NCBI RefSeq assembly: GCF_003846175.1
Contig: NZ_ML123046.1
Location: 278,867-323,786 of the forward strand
Direction of reading: 5' to 3'
From: Streptomyces sp. ADI95-17
GTDB lineage: Bacteria > Actinomycetota > Actinomycetes > Streptomycetales > Streptomycetaceae
Length of the DNA stretch: 44,920 nt
In this document: positions 9,715 to 20,061 of the stretch, piece after piece
How the letters are laid out: every line of letters begins with the position of its first letter
Numbering within the stretch: position 1 is the first letter of the stretch
Made by a program: the position numbers and the translations under genes
The notes under the pieces: model-generated
Database searches by the model: none
The model's input: only the letters and a program-made list of their open reading frames with translations
Told to the model about the DNA's origin: nothing

Positions 9715-12227
9715 TGCGCGTCCCGCTTTCCTGGCTGCGGGAGTACGTCGACCTGCCGGCGACGGAGACCGGCCGTGACGTACAGGCCAAGCTCGTCGCC
9801 GTGGGTCTGGAGGTCGAGACCGTCGAGCAGATCGGCGCCGGCCTCAAGGGCCCGCTGGTCGTCGGACAGGTACTGACCATCGAGGAGCTGGAGGGCTTCA
9901 AGAAGCCCATCCGCTTCTGCACGGTCGACGTCGGCAGCGCCAACGGCACCGGCGAGCCGCAGGAGATCGTCTGCGGCGCCCGCAACTTCTCCGTCGGCGA
10001 CAAGGTCGTCGTGGTCCTCCCGGGCGCCGTGCTGCCCGGTGACTTCGCGATCGCCGCCCGCAAGACGTACGGCAAGACCTCGCACGGCATGATCTGCTCC
10101 ACCGACGAGCTCGGCATGGGCGACGACGGCACGCACGGCATCATCGTGCTGCCGCCCGAGCACGAGGTCGGCACCGACGCGATCGAGCTGCTCCAGCTCG
10201 TCGACGAGGTCCTGGACATCGCCGTCACGCCGGACCGGGGCTACTGCCTCTCCATGCGCGGCGTCGCCCGCGAGACCGCCATCGCGTACGGGCTGCCGCT
10301 GCGCGACCCGGCGCTGCTGGACGTGCCCGCGCCGAACGCGTACGGCTACCCGGTCAAGGTCGCCGACCCGATCGGCTGCGACAGGTTCACCGCGCGCACC
10401 GTCGTCGGCCTCCAGCCCGAGGCCCGCTCCCCGATCTGGCTCCAGCGCCGGCTGCAGAAGGCCGGGATGCGCCCGATCTCGCTCGCCGTCGACATCACCA
10501 ACTACGTGATGCTGGAGCTCGGCCAGCCGCTGCACGCCTACGACCGCACCCGCGTCGACGGGCCGATCGGGGTGCGCCGCGCCCAGCAGGGCGAGAAGCT
10601 CACCACCCTCGACGGCACGGTCCGCGTCCTGGACGCCGAGGACCTGGTCATCACGGACAACCGCGGGCCGATCGGCCTCGCGGGTGTCATGGGCGGTGCC
10701 AACACCGAGATCGCGGACGTCCAGGACGGCGAGCACCGCAGCACCGAGGTCGTCATCGAGGCCGCGCACTTCGACGCGATCTCGATCGCCCGGACCGCGC
10801 GCCGCCACAAGCTGTCCTCCGAGGCGTCCAAGCGCTTCGAGCGCGGCTCGGACCCGCAGGCCGCCGCTGCCGCCGCGCAGCGCACCGTCGACCTGCTGGT
10901 GCTGCTCGCCGGCGGCACCGCCGAGGCCGGGGTCACCGAGGTCAGCGCACCGTCCGCGCCCCGCACCATCGCGATGCCCGCGAACCACCCCGACAAGGTG
11001 GCCGGCGTCGACTACGGCCGCGAGACCGTCGTACGCCGCCTCCAGGAGGTCGGCTGCGACGTCTACGGGCAGGACGAGCTGATCGTCACCGTGCCGTCCT
11101 GGCGCCCCGACCTCAGCGAGCCGAACGACCTCGCCGAGGAGGTCATCAGGCTGGAGGGTTACGAGAACCTCCCGTCGACCCTCCCGACCCCGCCGTCGGG
11201 CCGCGGGCTCACCGACCGCCAGCGGCTGTACCGCAGGGTCGGCCGGGCGCTCGCCGGAGCCGGCTATGTCGAGGCGCTGAACTACCCGTTCATCGGCGAC
11301 GCCGTCCTCGACCAGCTCGGGTTCGACGCCGACGACGCCCGCCGCCGTACCGTCAAGCTCGTCAACCCGCTCTCCGACGAGGAGCCGGCGCTGCGCACCA
11401 CGCTGCTGCCGGGCCTGCTCGGCGCACTGCGGCGCAACGACGGCCGCGGCAGCCACGACCTCGCTCTCTTCGAGACCGGCCTGGTCTTCCGGCCGACCGG
11501 CAACGAGACCAGGCCCGTCCCGCTGCCGGTCGACCGGCGTCCCACCGACGAGGAGATCGCCTCGCTCGACGCCGCGCTGCCGCGTCAGCCGCGCCGCGCC
11601 GCGGTCGTCCTCGCGGGCGCCCGCGAGCAGGCCGGCTGGTGGGGCAAGGGCCGCCCGGCCGACTGGGCGGACGCCGTCGAGGCGGCCCGCACGATCGCCC
11701 ACGAGGCCGGCGTCGAGGTGATCGTGCGCGCCGACCAGCACGCGCCGTGGCACCCGGGCCGCTGCGCCGCGCTGTACGTCACGGTGAACGGCGAGGAGAC
11801 GCTCTTCGGGCACGCGGGCGAACTCCACCCGCGGGTCGTCAAGGCGCTCCACCTGCCCGAGCGGACCTGCGCCGCCGAGGTCGAGCTCGACGTCCTGGAG
11901 CAGGCCGTCGACGGCGCGCTCCAGGCGCCCCGGATCTCCACCTTCCCGGTGGCGACCCAGGACGTCGCGCTGATCGTCACGGAGAACGTCCCGGCCGCCG
12001 ACGTGGAGCGGGCGCTGCGCGAAGGTGCGGGCGAACTCCTCGAATCGGTGCGGCTGTTCGACGTCTTCACCGGTGAGCAGATCGGTGCGGGCCGCAAGTC
12101 CCTGGCGTACGCGCTGCGCTTCCGCGCGGCGGACCGCACGCTGACGGTGGACGAGGCCTCGGCCGCGCGCGACGCGGCGGTGGCCCTGGCCGCCGAGCGG
12201 ACGGGCGCGGTGCTGCGGGGCGCGTAG
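9714..12227 (+). CDS. pheT: Phenylalanine--tRNA ligase beta subunit
   Basis: 837 aa, full length for the bacterial beta subunit. Visible domains are the B1/EMAP-like tRNA-binding domain (about 40-155), the B3/B4 editing domain (about 215-390, [25 protein letters not shown] in two parts), B5 (about 410-485), a catalytic-like core (about 495-720) and a C-terminal ferredoxin-fold anticodon-binding domain (about 743-836, [17 protein letters not shown]). The subunit contributes tRNA binding and hydrolysis of Tyr-tRNA-Phe. It starts 1 nt inside the pheS stop codon. A strong terminator follows 20 nt after the stop. Confidence 0.98.
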
Positions 12228-12247
12228 CGTTCCGTACGAATACGGCG

Positions 12248-12284
12248 AGGAGGGGCGCATCCGGTCATCGGATGCGCCCCTCCT
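12248..12284 (+). terminator. Terminator of pheST
   Basis: AGGAGGGGCGCATCCG (12248-12263) pairs perfectly with 12269-12284 around a 5-nt loop. Confidence 0.85.
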
Positions 12285-12580
12285 GCCATGCTCGCCGAAC
12301 GGCGTGGACCGCACGCGGGCCCCGGCGCGGCCCGGGGGAACCCGGCTCCGAGCCGATCCCGCAGCCACCCTCCGATCCGTGGGCAGTGGGCCGTGCGGTC
12401 CGGCACCGTCCGCGCTGCCACGGAGTGTCGGGCAGGTCGGCAGCGCGAACGGCGCGGTTGCGGGTCGTCGTACTGTACGAGGGGGAGCAGACGACCCGTC
12501 CGCCTCTTGCGAGACGACTGATTCAACCGATCCGCGCGCCGGCGCAACAGGGTGCGCAGCGGGACGGTTCGGGCATTGCG
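12285..12580. other. Intergenic stretch without a recognisable gene
   Basis: No supported gene. Short open frames here have no ribosome site and no family signature. The only feature noted is a TACTGTAC motif at 12471-12478 in a G/C-rich background. Confidence 0.5.
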
Positions 12581-12637
12581 TTCACACCCCGTGTGAATCG
12601 TGCTCCACTGGTTCGGCACGCCTCGGCGTGCCGAACC
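12581..12637. promoter_or_regulatory. Two dyads upstream of the NsdA-like regulator
   Basis: TTCACAC-CCC-GTGTGAA (12581-12597) is a perfect 7-bp inverted repeat of operator type. A second perfect dyad has 13-bp arms, GGTTCGGCACGCC (12610-12622) with 12625-12637, around a TC loop, and ends 3 nt before the GGAGGGG ribosome site. The second could be an RNA hairpin or a DNA site. Confidence 0.6.
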
Positions 12638-12650
12638 ACCGGAGGGGCAC

Positions 12651-14000
12651 ATGGGGGCAACGGAGCCCAACATTCTGCTGGCTGCCCTGATCGAGGAGGC
12701 GGGCGTCTCCCGGGCGGGTCTCGCCGCGCACATCAACCGGGCCGGCCGCCCCCGCGGACTGCGACTGCGGTACGAACACACCGCCGTGGCCCGCTGGCTG
12801 AAGGGGCAGCGCCCGCGCGGCCAGGTGCCCGATCTGATCTGCGAAGTGCTCGGCAACCGGCTGAGCAGGCCCGTCTCGCTGGACGACATCGGCATGGCGG
12901 CCCCGGGCACCGGCTCTCCCGTACCCGGCGCCTCGCTCACCGGCTTCGTGGAGCGGGCCACCGCGCTGTGGCGTTCGGACGAGGCGCAGCGCCCGCACGC
13001 CCTCGCCCCGGCCGCCGTCACGGGCACCACGGCGGTGATGCCGGTCTGGGAGTGGGAGAACCCGCCGGAGGACACCGATGTCTCCCGCGACGGGGCGGCC
13101 CGTGTCTCCATGACCGACATAGCGACCCTGCGCGCGGCCCGTACCCACTACGAACTGATGTACCGCCGGGCGGGCGGGATCGCGACCCGGTCCCGCGTCG
13201 TCGGTTTCCTCAACGCCGAGACCGCCCCGTTGCTGCGCGGCGGCTACAGCGACGCGATGGGCCGCCGGCTGTACCGGGCGGCGGGCGGGCTGGTCGCGGT
13301 CGCGGGGATCTGCGCGTACGACTCCGACGCGCACGGGCTCGCCCAGCGCTACTTCCACCAGGCGCTGCGGCTGGCCAAGGCGAGCGGGGACCGGGGGCTC
13401 GGCGGCTATGTGATCGCCCTGCTGGTCAACCAGTCGCTCTTCCTCGCCGACTACCGCCAGTCCGTGGCCTTCGCCCAGGCGGCGCTGCGGGCGGCCACCG
13501 GACACATCAGCCCGGCGCTCGCCGCCGATCTGTACGCGATGCAGGCCAAGGCGTATGCCCGCCTCGGGGACGCGAGCGGCGCCCGCGAGTGCATCCGGCG
13601 CGCCGAGTCGGAGGCCGGACGCATCCTGCCGGGCCGGGAGCCGGACGAGACGGGGTACGTACAGCCGGGCCTGGTCGATGTGCAGGTGGCCGAGGCACTG
13701 CTCGGCATCGGTGATCTGCCGGGGGCCCGGGAGCACGCGGCGAAGGCGGTACGGATCCCCGCGCACGACCGGGGCCGGGTGCACCGGCTGGCCATGCTGA
13801 CCCATATCGAGCTGCGTCAGGGCGAGGCGGACCGGGCGGCGGCCACCGCGGTGGAGATGGCGGAGCGGGCCGGGGGCATGGAGTCGCGGCGGCTGCGCGA
13901 CCGGCTGCGCGCTGTGCGCGAGGACCTGGTCGCGAGCGGCTGCGCGGATGCGGGGCGGGCCGCCGAACTGATCGACGGGGCGTTGCGCGTACCGCTGTGA
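12651..14000 (+). CDS. NsdA-like transcriptional regulator with HTH and TPR-like repeats
   Basis: 449 aa. The N-terminus (about 5-80) is a helix-turn-helix of the type found in the Streptomyces development regulator NsdA and its many paralogues (NILLAALIEEAGVSRAGLAA, then YEHTAVARWLKGQRPRG). The rest is all-helical with TPR-like units (for example AHGLAQRYFHQALRLAKASG, and later LGIGDLPGAREHAAKAV). NsdA represses differentiation and antibiotic production in S. coelicolor; the role of this paralogue is unknown. The start is ATG 12651 with GGAGGGG 4 nt upstream. Two strong inverted repeats lie just before it, and a Nudix gene follows in the same direction after an 87-nt gap. Confidence 0.8.
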   Translation: MGATEPNILLAALIEEAGVSRAGLAAHINRAGRPRGLRLRYEHTAVARWLKGQRPRGQVPDLICEVLGNRLSRPVSLDDIGMAAPGTGSPVPGASLTGFVERATALWRSDEAQRPHALAPAAVTGTTAVMPVWEWENPPEDTDVSRDGAARVSMTDIATLRAARTHYELMYRRAGGIATRSRVVGFLNAETAPLLRGGYSDAMGRRLYRAAGGLVAVAGICAYDSDAHGLAQRYFHQALRLAKASGDRGLGGYVIALLVNQSLFLADYRQSVAFAQAALRAATGHISPALAADLYAMQAKAYARLGDASGARECIRRAESEAGRILPGREPDETGYVQPGLVDVQVAEALLGIGDLPGAREHAAKAVRIPAHDRGRVHRLAMLTHIELRQGEADRAAATAVEMAERAGGMESRRLRDRLRAVREDLVASGCADAGRAAELIDGALRVPL

Positions 14001-14056
14001 GTGCGGAGCCGGGGGTACCGGTACGTTCCCTTCCGGTCCTGCTCCTGCTGCGATGT

Positions 14057-14082
14057 TGCCACCTACTTGTCGAAAGGTGGCA
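14057..14082 (+). promoter_or_regulatory. Hairpin covering the ribosome site of the Nudix gene
   Basis: TGCCACCT (14057-14064) pairs with AGGTGGCA (14075-14082) across a 10-nt loop. The 3' arm contains most of the ribosome site GAAAGGTGG, so the folded form should hide it. The GTG start is 6 nt downstream. Confidence 0.55.
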
Positions 14083-14087
14083 GAAAC

Positions 14088-14618
14088 GTGCAATGGACGA
14101 ATCTGAACGAACAAACTGTGTATGAGAACCGCTGGTTCCGGGTCAATCTGGCGGACGTCGTCATCCCCGACGGCCGCCATCTCGACCACTACCTCATCCG
14201 GCTGCGCCCCGTCGCGGCGGCCACCGCGGTCAACGGGGCCGACGAGGTGCTGCTGCTCTGGCGGCACCGGTTCATCACGGACAGCTGGGGCTGGGAGCTC
14301 GCCGCGGGCGTCGTCGAGGACGGCGAGGACATCGCGGCCGCCGCCGCCCGGGAGATGGAGGAGGAGACCGGCTGGCGCCCCGGGCCGCTGCGCCCGCTGC
14401 TGACCGTGGAGCCGTCGAACGGCCTCATCGACGCCCGGCACCACCTCTACTGGTCCGAACAGGCCGACTGGACCGGCACGCCCAGCGACGCCTTCGAGTC
14501 CTCGCGCCGCGAGTGGATACCGCTCAAGGTGGTGCCCGACCTGATCGCCCGCGGCGAGGTCCCGGCCGCGGGCATGGCCGCCGGACTGATGATGCTGCGC
14601 CACTTACGGCTGGGGTGA
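14088..14618 (+). CDS. Nudix hydrolase (ADP-ribose pyrophosphatase-like) with a TTA codon
   Basis: 176 aa. The Nudix box is complete at residues 74-96 (G74, E80, then REMEEETGW 88-96), giving the metal-binding Glu residues for hydrolysis of a nucleoside diphosphate linked to X. The layout (VYENRWFRVNLADVVIPDG start, box after a WGWELAAG strand) is nearest to ADP-ribose/NDP-sugar pyrophosphatases; the substrate is not certain. The start is GTG 14088, behind GAAAGGTGG, which is locked in a hairpin. Codon 173 is TTA (14604-14606), the only in-frame TTA I found in the window, so full translation should need the bldA leucyl-tRNA and therefore be late in development. It ends just before a terminator shared with the convergent dehydrogenase gene. 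Confidence 0.9.
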   Translation: MQWTNLNEQTVYENRWFRVNLADVVIPDGRHLDHYLIRLRPVAAATAVNGADEVLLLWRHRFITDSWGWELAAGVVEDGEDIAAAAAREMEEETGWRPGPLRPLLTVEPSNGLIDARHHLYWSEQADWTGTPSDAFESSRREWIPLKVVPDLIARGEVPAAGMAAGLMMLRHLRLG

Positions 14619-14632
14619 GCACCGCACGACCG

Positions 14633-14675
14633 CGTACGGGGCCGGCCCGGGGATCGCCCGGTCCGGCCCCGTACG
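14633..14675. terminator. Bidirectional terminator
   Basis: CGTACGGGGCCGG (14633-14645) pairs perfectly with 14663-14675 between convergent genes. Confidence 0.8.
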
Positions 14676-14690
14676 GGCACGAAGGAAGGA

Positions 14691-15563
14691 TCAGGAGTAC
14701 GGGTAGAAACCCGAGCCCGTCTTGCGGCCGAGCCTGCCCGCGTCCACCATGCGCTGGAGCAGCGGGGGAGCGGCGTACAGCGGCTCCTTGAACTCCGCGT
14801 ACATCGAGTCGGCGACCGAGGCCACCGTGTCGAGACCGATCAGATCGGAGAGCTTGAGCGGGCCCATCGGGTGGGCGCAGCCGAGCTCCATGCCGTTGTC
14901 GATGTCCTCACGGCTGGCGATCCCCGACTCGAACATCCGGATCGCGGAGAGCAGATACGGGATCAGTAGCGCGTTGACGACGAAGCCGGAGCGGTCCTGG
15001 GCGCGGATCGGGTGCTTGCCCAGCACGTCCTGAACCAGGGCCTCGGCGCGCTTGACCGTCTCGTCGGACGTCGTCAGAGCGGGGATCAGCTCGACGAGCT
15101 TCTGCACCGGGGCCGGGTTGAAGAAGTGGATGCCGATGACCTGGTCCGGGCGGGAGGTCGCCACGGCCAGCTTCACCAGCGGGATGGAGGAGGTGTTCGA
15201 GGCGAGGATCGCGTCCTGCCGGGTCACCACCTGGTCGAGCACCTGGAAGATCTCGGTCTTGACCTGCTCGTTCTCCACCACGGCCTCGATGACGAGATCG
15301 CGGTCGGCGAATTCGCCCAGGTCCGTGGTGAAGCTCAGCCGGGCGAGTGTCTCGTCGCGCTCCTCCGGAGTGATCTTGCCGCGGTCGGCGGCCTTCGAGA
15401 GGGAGTTGTGCAGCCGGGTGCGGCCGATCTCCAACGCCTCGCCGGTGGTCTCGGCCACCATGACCTCAAGACCGCTGCGGGCGCACACCTCCGCGATGCC
15501 CGCGCCCATCTGGCCACAGCCCACCACTCCGACGCGTGCAATGTCGGCCATAGAGTCCGTCAC
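14691..15563 (-). CDS. 3-hydroxybutyryl-CoA dehydrogenase
   Basis: 290-aa NAD(P)-dependent dehydrogenase of 3-hydroxyacyl-CoA, interconverting acetoacetyl-CoA and 3-hydroxybutyryl-CoA. The N-terminal Rossmann fold carries VGVVGCGQMGAGIAE (about 12-26); the catalytic His is in GIHFFNPAPVQKLVELI; the C-terminal helical domain contains RSGFVVNALLIPYLL and ends GRKTGSGFYPYS, both family signatures. The single-domain length fits Hbd/FadB2, not the large FadB fusion. The start is GTG 15563 with AAAGG about 6 nt upstream; ATG 15551 is an alternative. In Streptomyces it may serve fatty acid turnover or supply of the ethylmalonyl-CoA pathway; no partner gene is adjacent. Confidence 0.93.
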   Translation of the reverse strand: MTDSMADIARVGVVGCGQMGAGIAEVCARSGLEVMVAETTGEALEIGRTRLHNSLSKAADRGKITPEERDETLARLSFTTDLGEFADRDLVIEAVVENEQVKTEIFQVLDQVVTRQDAILASNTSSIPLVKLAVATSRPDQVIGIHFFNPAPVQKLVELIPALTTSDETVKRAEALVQDVLGKHPIRAQDRSGFVVNALLIPYLLSAIRMFESGIASREDIDNGMELGCAHPMGPLKLSDLIGLDTVASVADSMYAEFKEPLYAAPPLLQRMVDAGRLGRKTGSGFYPYS

Positions 15564-15750
15564 CTCGTGCCTTTCGCTGTTCTGCGTGTCGCAGGTTCCC
15601 GTCTGATTCCGGTGCCCGCCCCGACCCCCCGACGTTACTCCGCGTCCTACGGGTCATCGCGGGCCGGGGCGGGCATGCTCTGCGTTACGCCTGAATACAG
15701 GGGCGACGGACCGTTCACGACGATGACAGAGAGACGGCAGGTGCAGCGAA

Positions 15751-17028
15751 ATGCGGCAAATGGCCCGAAGAAGCTTTGTGGCGGGAGCGGCCGGGGTGGT
15801 CGCGGGGGTGGTGAGCACCGTCACCCTGGCCGGTGACGCCTTCGCGGGTCCTTCCCGGCGGACCGGTGCGCCGGAGCAGTCCCGCCACCGCCATGTCGTC
15901 CGGCGCGAGCTGCGCGGGATGTGGGTCGCCACCGTCGCCAACCTCGACTGGCCCTCGGAGCCCGGCCTGACGGCTGCCGCCCAGAAGGCCGAGCTGATCG
16001 CCTACCTCGACGAGGCCGTGGACCGGCGGCTGAACACCGTCGTCCTCCAGGTCCGGCCGACCGCCGACGCGCTGTGGCCCTCGCCCTACGAACCGTGGGC
16101 CCAGTACCTCACCGGCGTCCAGGGCAAGGACCCCGGCTGGGATCCGCTGGGCACCGCCGTCCGTGAGGCGCACCGGCGCGGCCTGGAGCTGCACGCCTGG
16201 TTCAACCCGTACCGGGTCGCCAACCACACCGACCCGTCCCGGCTGGCCGCCACCCACCCGGCCCGGCTGCACCCCGACTGGGTCCTGCCGTACGGCGGGA
16301 AGCTCTACTACAACCCCGGGATTCCGGAGGTCCGCAGCTTCGTCCAGGACGCGATGCTCGACGCGGTCCGCCGCTACGACATCGACGCCGTGCACTGGGA
16401 CGACTACTTCTACCCGTACCCGGTGGCCGGGCAGGTCTTCGACGACGACGCCACGTACCGCAAGTACGGCGCGGGTTTCCCGGACAAGGCGGCCTGGCGG
16501 CGCGACAACACCGACAAGCTGGTGCGCGAGACCGCCGAGCGGATCAAGAAGATCAAGAAGAACGTCCAGTTCGGGATCAGCCCGTTCGGGGTGTGGCGCA
16601 ACGCCTCCACCGATCCGCTCGGCTCCGACACCAAGGCGGGCGTGCAGACCTACGACGACCTGTACGCCGACACCCGCGGCTGGATCAGGAAGGGCTGGAT
16701 CGACTACATCTGCCCGCAGATCTACTGGAACATCGGCTTCGCCGCCGCCGACTACGCCAAGCTGCTGTCCTGGTGGAGCGAGGTGGTGCGCGGCACGGAG
16801 GTCGACCTGTTCGTGGGGGAGGCGCTGTACAAGGCCGGTGACCCGGCCCAGCCCGCCGCCTGGCAGGACCCGGCCGAACTCTCCCGGCACATCGACCTCG
16901 CCGCCCGGTACGACCAGGTGCGCGGCCATGTCTACTTCTCCGGGAAGGACGTGGTCAGGGACCGGATCGGGGCCATGGACCGGGTGGTCGGCGACCACTA
17001 CCGCAGCAGGGTGCGTCCACCCCGCTGA
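15751..17028 (+). CDS. Tat-exported GHL10/DUF187 family glycoside hydrolase-like protein
   Basis: 425 aa. The N-terminus MRQMARRSFVAGAAGV has the twin-arginine pattern (RRSFV) with a hydrophobic stretch ending near GDAFA, so it should be exported folded by Tat. The mature part is a GHL10 TIM barrel: RGMWVATVANLDWPS, then NTVVLQVRPTADALWPSPYEP, ELHAWFNPYRV, the hallmark DAVHWDDYFYPYP, and ICPQIYWNIG. The E. coli relative DigH cleaves glycan strands of peptidoglycan that have lost their stem peptides, so a cell-wall role is likely. The ATG at 15751 is used because the Tat signal begins there. The terminator begins inside the last codons, with the stop codon in its loop. Confidence 0.9.
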   Translation: MRQMARRSFVAGAAGVVAGVVSTVTLAGDAFAGPSRRTGAPEQSRHRHVVRRELRGMWVATVANLDWPSEPGLTAAAQKAELIAYLDEAVDRRLNTVVLQVRPTADALWPSPYEPWAQYLTGVQGKDPGWDPLGTAVREAHRRGLELHAWFNPYRVANHTDPSRLAATHPARLHPDWVLPYGGKLYYNPGIPEVRSFVQDAMLDAVRRYDIDAVHWDDYFYPYPVAGQVFDDDATYRKYGAGFPDKAAWRRDNTDKLVRETAERIKKIKKNVQFGISPFGVWRNASTDPLGSDTKAGVQTYDDLYADTRGWIRKGWIDYICPQIYWNIGFAAADYAKLLSWWSEVVRGTEVDLFVGEALYKAGDPAQPAAWQDPAELSRHIDLAARYDQVRGHVYFSGKDVVRDRIGAMDRVVGDHYRSRVRPPR

Positions 17029-17045
17029 CCGAACGGGGTGGACGC
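17013..17045. terminator. Terminator overlapping the stop of the GHL10 gene
   Basis: GCGTCCACCCCG (17013-17024) pairs perfectly with 17034-17045; the TGA at 17026-17028 lies in the loop. It also faces the end of the convergent DUF1918 gene. Confidence 0.8.
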
Positions 17046-17124
17046 GACGGGTGATCGGGGCGGGCCGCCGGGGAACGGACCGGCCCGTCCCGGGAGCGAG
17101 GAGCGGTGCCGGCCGCCGGAGCCG

Positions 17125-17337
17125 TTACGGAGTCTCCGGGGCCTGTTTCCGGGTGCCGGTGTGCTGTACGACGCTGTCGGGACCGGGTGAAATCAGGTGT
17201 TCGTGTCCGTCCTCGAAGCGGACGCGGTACGGGGGAGTGCCCCCGGCCCCGAGCACTTCGACGATTTCTGCGACCTTGTCGTGCTGTCCCACGGTCCTGC
17301 CGTGCATCAGCAGCCGGTCGCCCGTGTGTGCCTCCAT
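17125..17337 (-). CDS. DUF1918 domain-containing small protein
   Basis: 70 aa. It begins MEAHTGDRLLMHGRTVGQHD and continues with VAEIVEVLGAGGTPPYRVRF and EDGHEHLISPGPDS, the DUF1918 pattern of a small SH3-like beta barrel. Function is unknown. The ATG at 17337 follows GAGGAGG at good spacing; a start 6 codons earlier would place the ribosome site inside the gene. It stands alone between a convergent GHL10 gene and an EamA transporter gene. Confidence 0.85.
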   Translation of the reverse strand: MEAHTGDRLLMHGRTVGQHDKVAEIVEVLGAGGTPPYRVRFEDGHEHLISPGPDSVVQHTGTRKQAPETP

Positions 17338-17424
17338 CGGGACTGACCTCCTCACGGATGGCGGTCCATGTCGACAAGTCTATGACCGAAAGTCGACTTC
17401 GCCCGGTGGGGGAGTACGGGGCGT

Positions 17425-18445
<1,021 letters not shown>

Positions 18446-18447
<2 letters not shown>

Positions 18448-19915
18448 GCAAGAGCGTAGCAGTGTCACCGAACTCGTCGGATCTCTCCGGGGCGAGCTGA
18501 ACCGCTACTCACCAGGTGGAAAGCTGCCGTCCAGCCGGGCCCTGGTGGAGCGCTTCCGGGTCAGCCCCGTCACCGTCTCGCGGGCCATCGCCCAGCTCGT
18601 CGCCGAGGGGCTGGTGGTCACCAGGCCCGGCTCCGGAGCCTTCCGGGCGCAGCCCCGTACCGAAGTGCCCGCGCCGGGCGACACCTCCTGGCAGGAGGTG
18701 TCCCTCAGCGGCGACGGCGGTCCCGAAGCGGTGCCGCGCACCGTCGACGCCTCCAGGGTCCTGGTCACGCTCGCCGCACCGCCGCCCGGAGTCATCGAGC
18801 TGAACGGCGGCTACCTCCACTCCTCCCTTCAGCCGGAGCGGGCACTCGCCGCCGCCCTCGCCCGGGCCGGCCGCCGCCCCGGCGCCTGGGACCGGCCGCC
18901 CACCGACGGTCTGACCGAACTGCGGGCCTGGTTCGCCCGCCAGATCGGACCCGCGCTCGGCGCCGCCGACGTACTGATCACCGCGGGTGGCCAGAGCGCC
19001 CTGGCCACCGCGCTGCGCGCACTCGCCCCGCCCGGCGCCCCGCTGCTGGTCGAGTCACCCACCTACCCCGGCATGCTGGCGGTCGCCCGCGCCGCCGGAC
19101 TGCGGCCCGTGCCGGTGCCCATGGACGCCGACGGCGTACGGCCGGAGCTGCTCGAAGCGGCGTTCCGGGCCACCGGCGCCCGCGTCTTCGTCTGCCAGCC
19201 GCTCTTCCAGAACCCGACCGGGACGGTCCTGGCCCCCGAACGGCGCGCCGAGGTGGTCCGGATCGCCCGAGCGGCGGGCGCCTTCGTCGTCGAGGACGAC
19301 TTCGCGCGCCGGCTCGTCCACGACGACGCCGGCCCGCTCCCCGCACCGTTGGCCGCCGACGACCCGGACGGGGTGGTCGTCCATGTCTGCTCCCTGACCA
19401 AGATCGCCTCGCCGAGCCTGCGGGTGGGGGCGCTCGCCGCCCGCGGGCCGGTGCTGGGCCGGCTGCGCGCCATCCAGGTCGTCGACAGCTTCTTCGTCCC
19501 CCGCCCGCTCCAGGAGGCCGCGCTCGAACTCGTCGGATCCCCGGGGTGGGGCCACCATCTGCGTTCCGTGTCGGCCGGGCTGCGGAACCGCCGCAACGCC
19601 ATGACGACGGCGCTGAGCCTGGAACTGCCCGACTTCACGCTCCCGCACATCCCCGCAGGCGGCGGCAGCCTGTGGCTGCGCCTGCCCGAGGCGGAGGCCG
19701 GTACGGACGAGTCCGCGGTGGTCTCGGCGGCCCTGCGCGCAGGTGTCGCCATCGCCCCCGGACGCCCGTACTTCTGCGCCGAACCCCCGTCCCCGCAGAT
19801 CCGACTGAGCTTTTGCGCGGTCGCCGGTGAGTCCGAGATCGTCGAAGGGATCCGTCGGCTGCGCACCGCCCGCGACGAAGTCCTGGCCGGTTCCGGGGGT
19901 GGCCACAGGCCCTGA
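18446..19915 (+). CDS. MocR family regulator (GntR HTH fused to PLP aminotransferase-like domain)
   Basis: 489 aa. The N-terminal winged helix of the GntR type (about 5-70) contains YSPGGKLPSSRALVERFRVS and VSRAIAQLVAEGLVVTRPGS. A fold-type I aminotransferase domain follows (about 110-480) with SPTYPGML, FQNPTGTVL and the PLP-binding Lys319 in SLTKIASPSLRVG. Such proteins sense PLP, an amino acid or an amine and switch transcription; many control the divergent neighbour, here an EamA exporter. No ribosome site precedes the ATG, which shares its CATG with the start of the exporter, so at least one of the two messages is probably leaderless. Confidence 0.9.
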
Positions 19916-19981
19916 CAGGGGTGGCCCGCACGCCCGATGAGAAGGGCGGTTCCAGCCAATCGGGGGCGGGTGCCGCGTGAT

Positions 19982-20000
19982 CCGGTCCTTCCAGGACCGG
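19982..20000 (+). terminator. Hairpin downstream of the MocR gene
   Basis: CCGGTCCT-TCC-AGGACCGG, a perfect 8-bp stem 66 nt after the stop; probable terminator. Confidence 0.5.
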
Positions 20001-20061
20001 GCCGGACGGACTTGTGAAGGCCCTCTTGACCGGAAGGGTGTTCGGATCCACGATCACCGCC

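Noticed and set aside
12288..12521. Small gene between pheT and the NsdA-like regulator
   Set aside because: No ribosome site, Arg/Pro-rich low-information product, several overlapping frames open equally.
19916..20061. Cobalamin or other riboswitch before the histidine-phosphatase-like gene
   Set aside because: No B12-box-like conserved core; only one simple hairpin, better read as a terminator.
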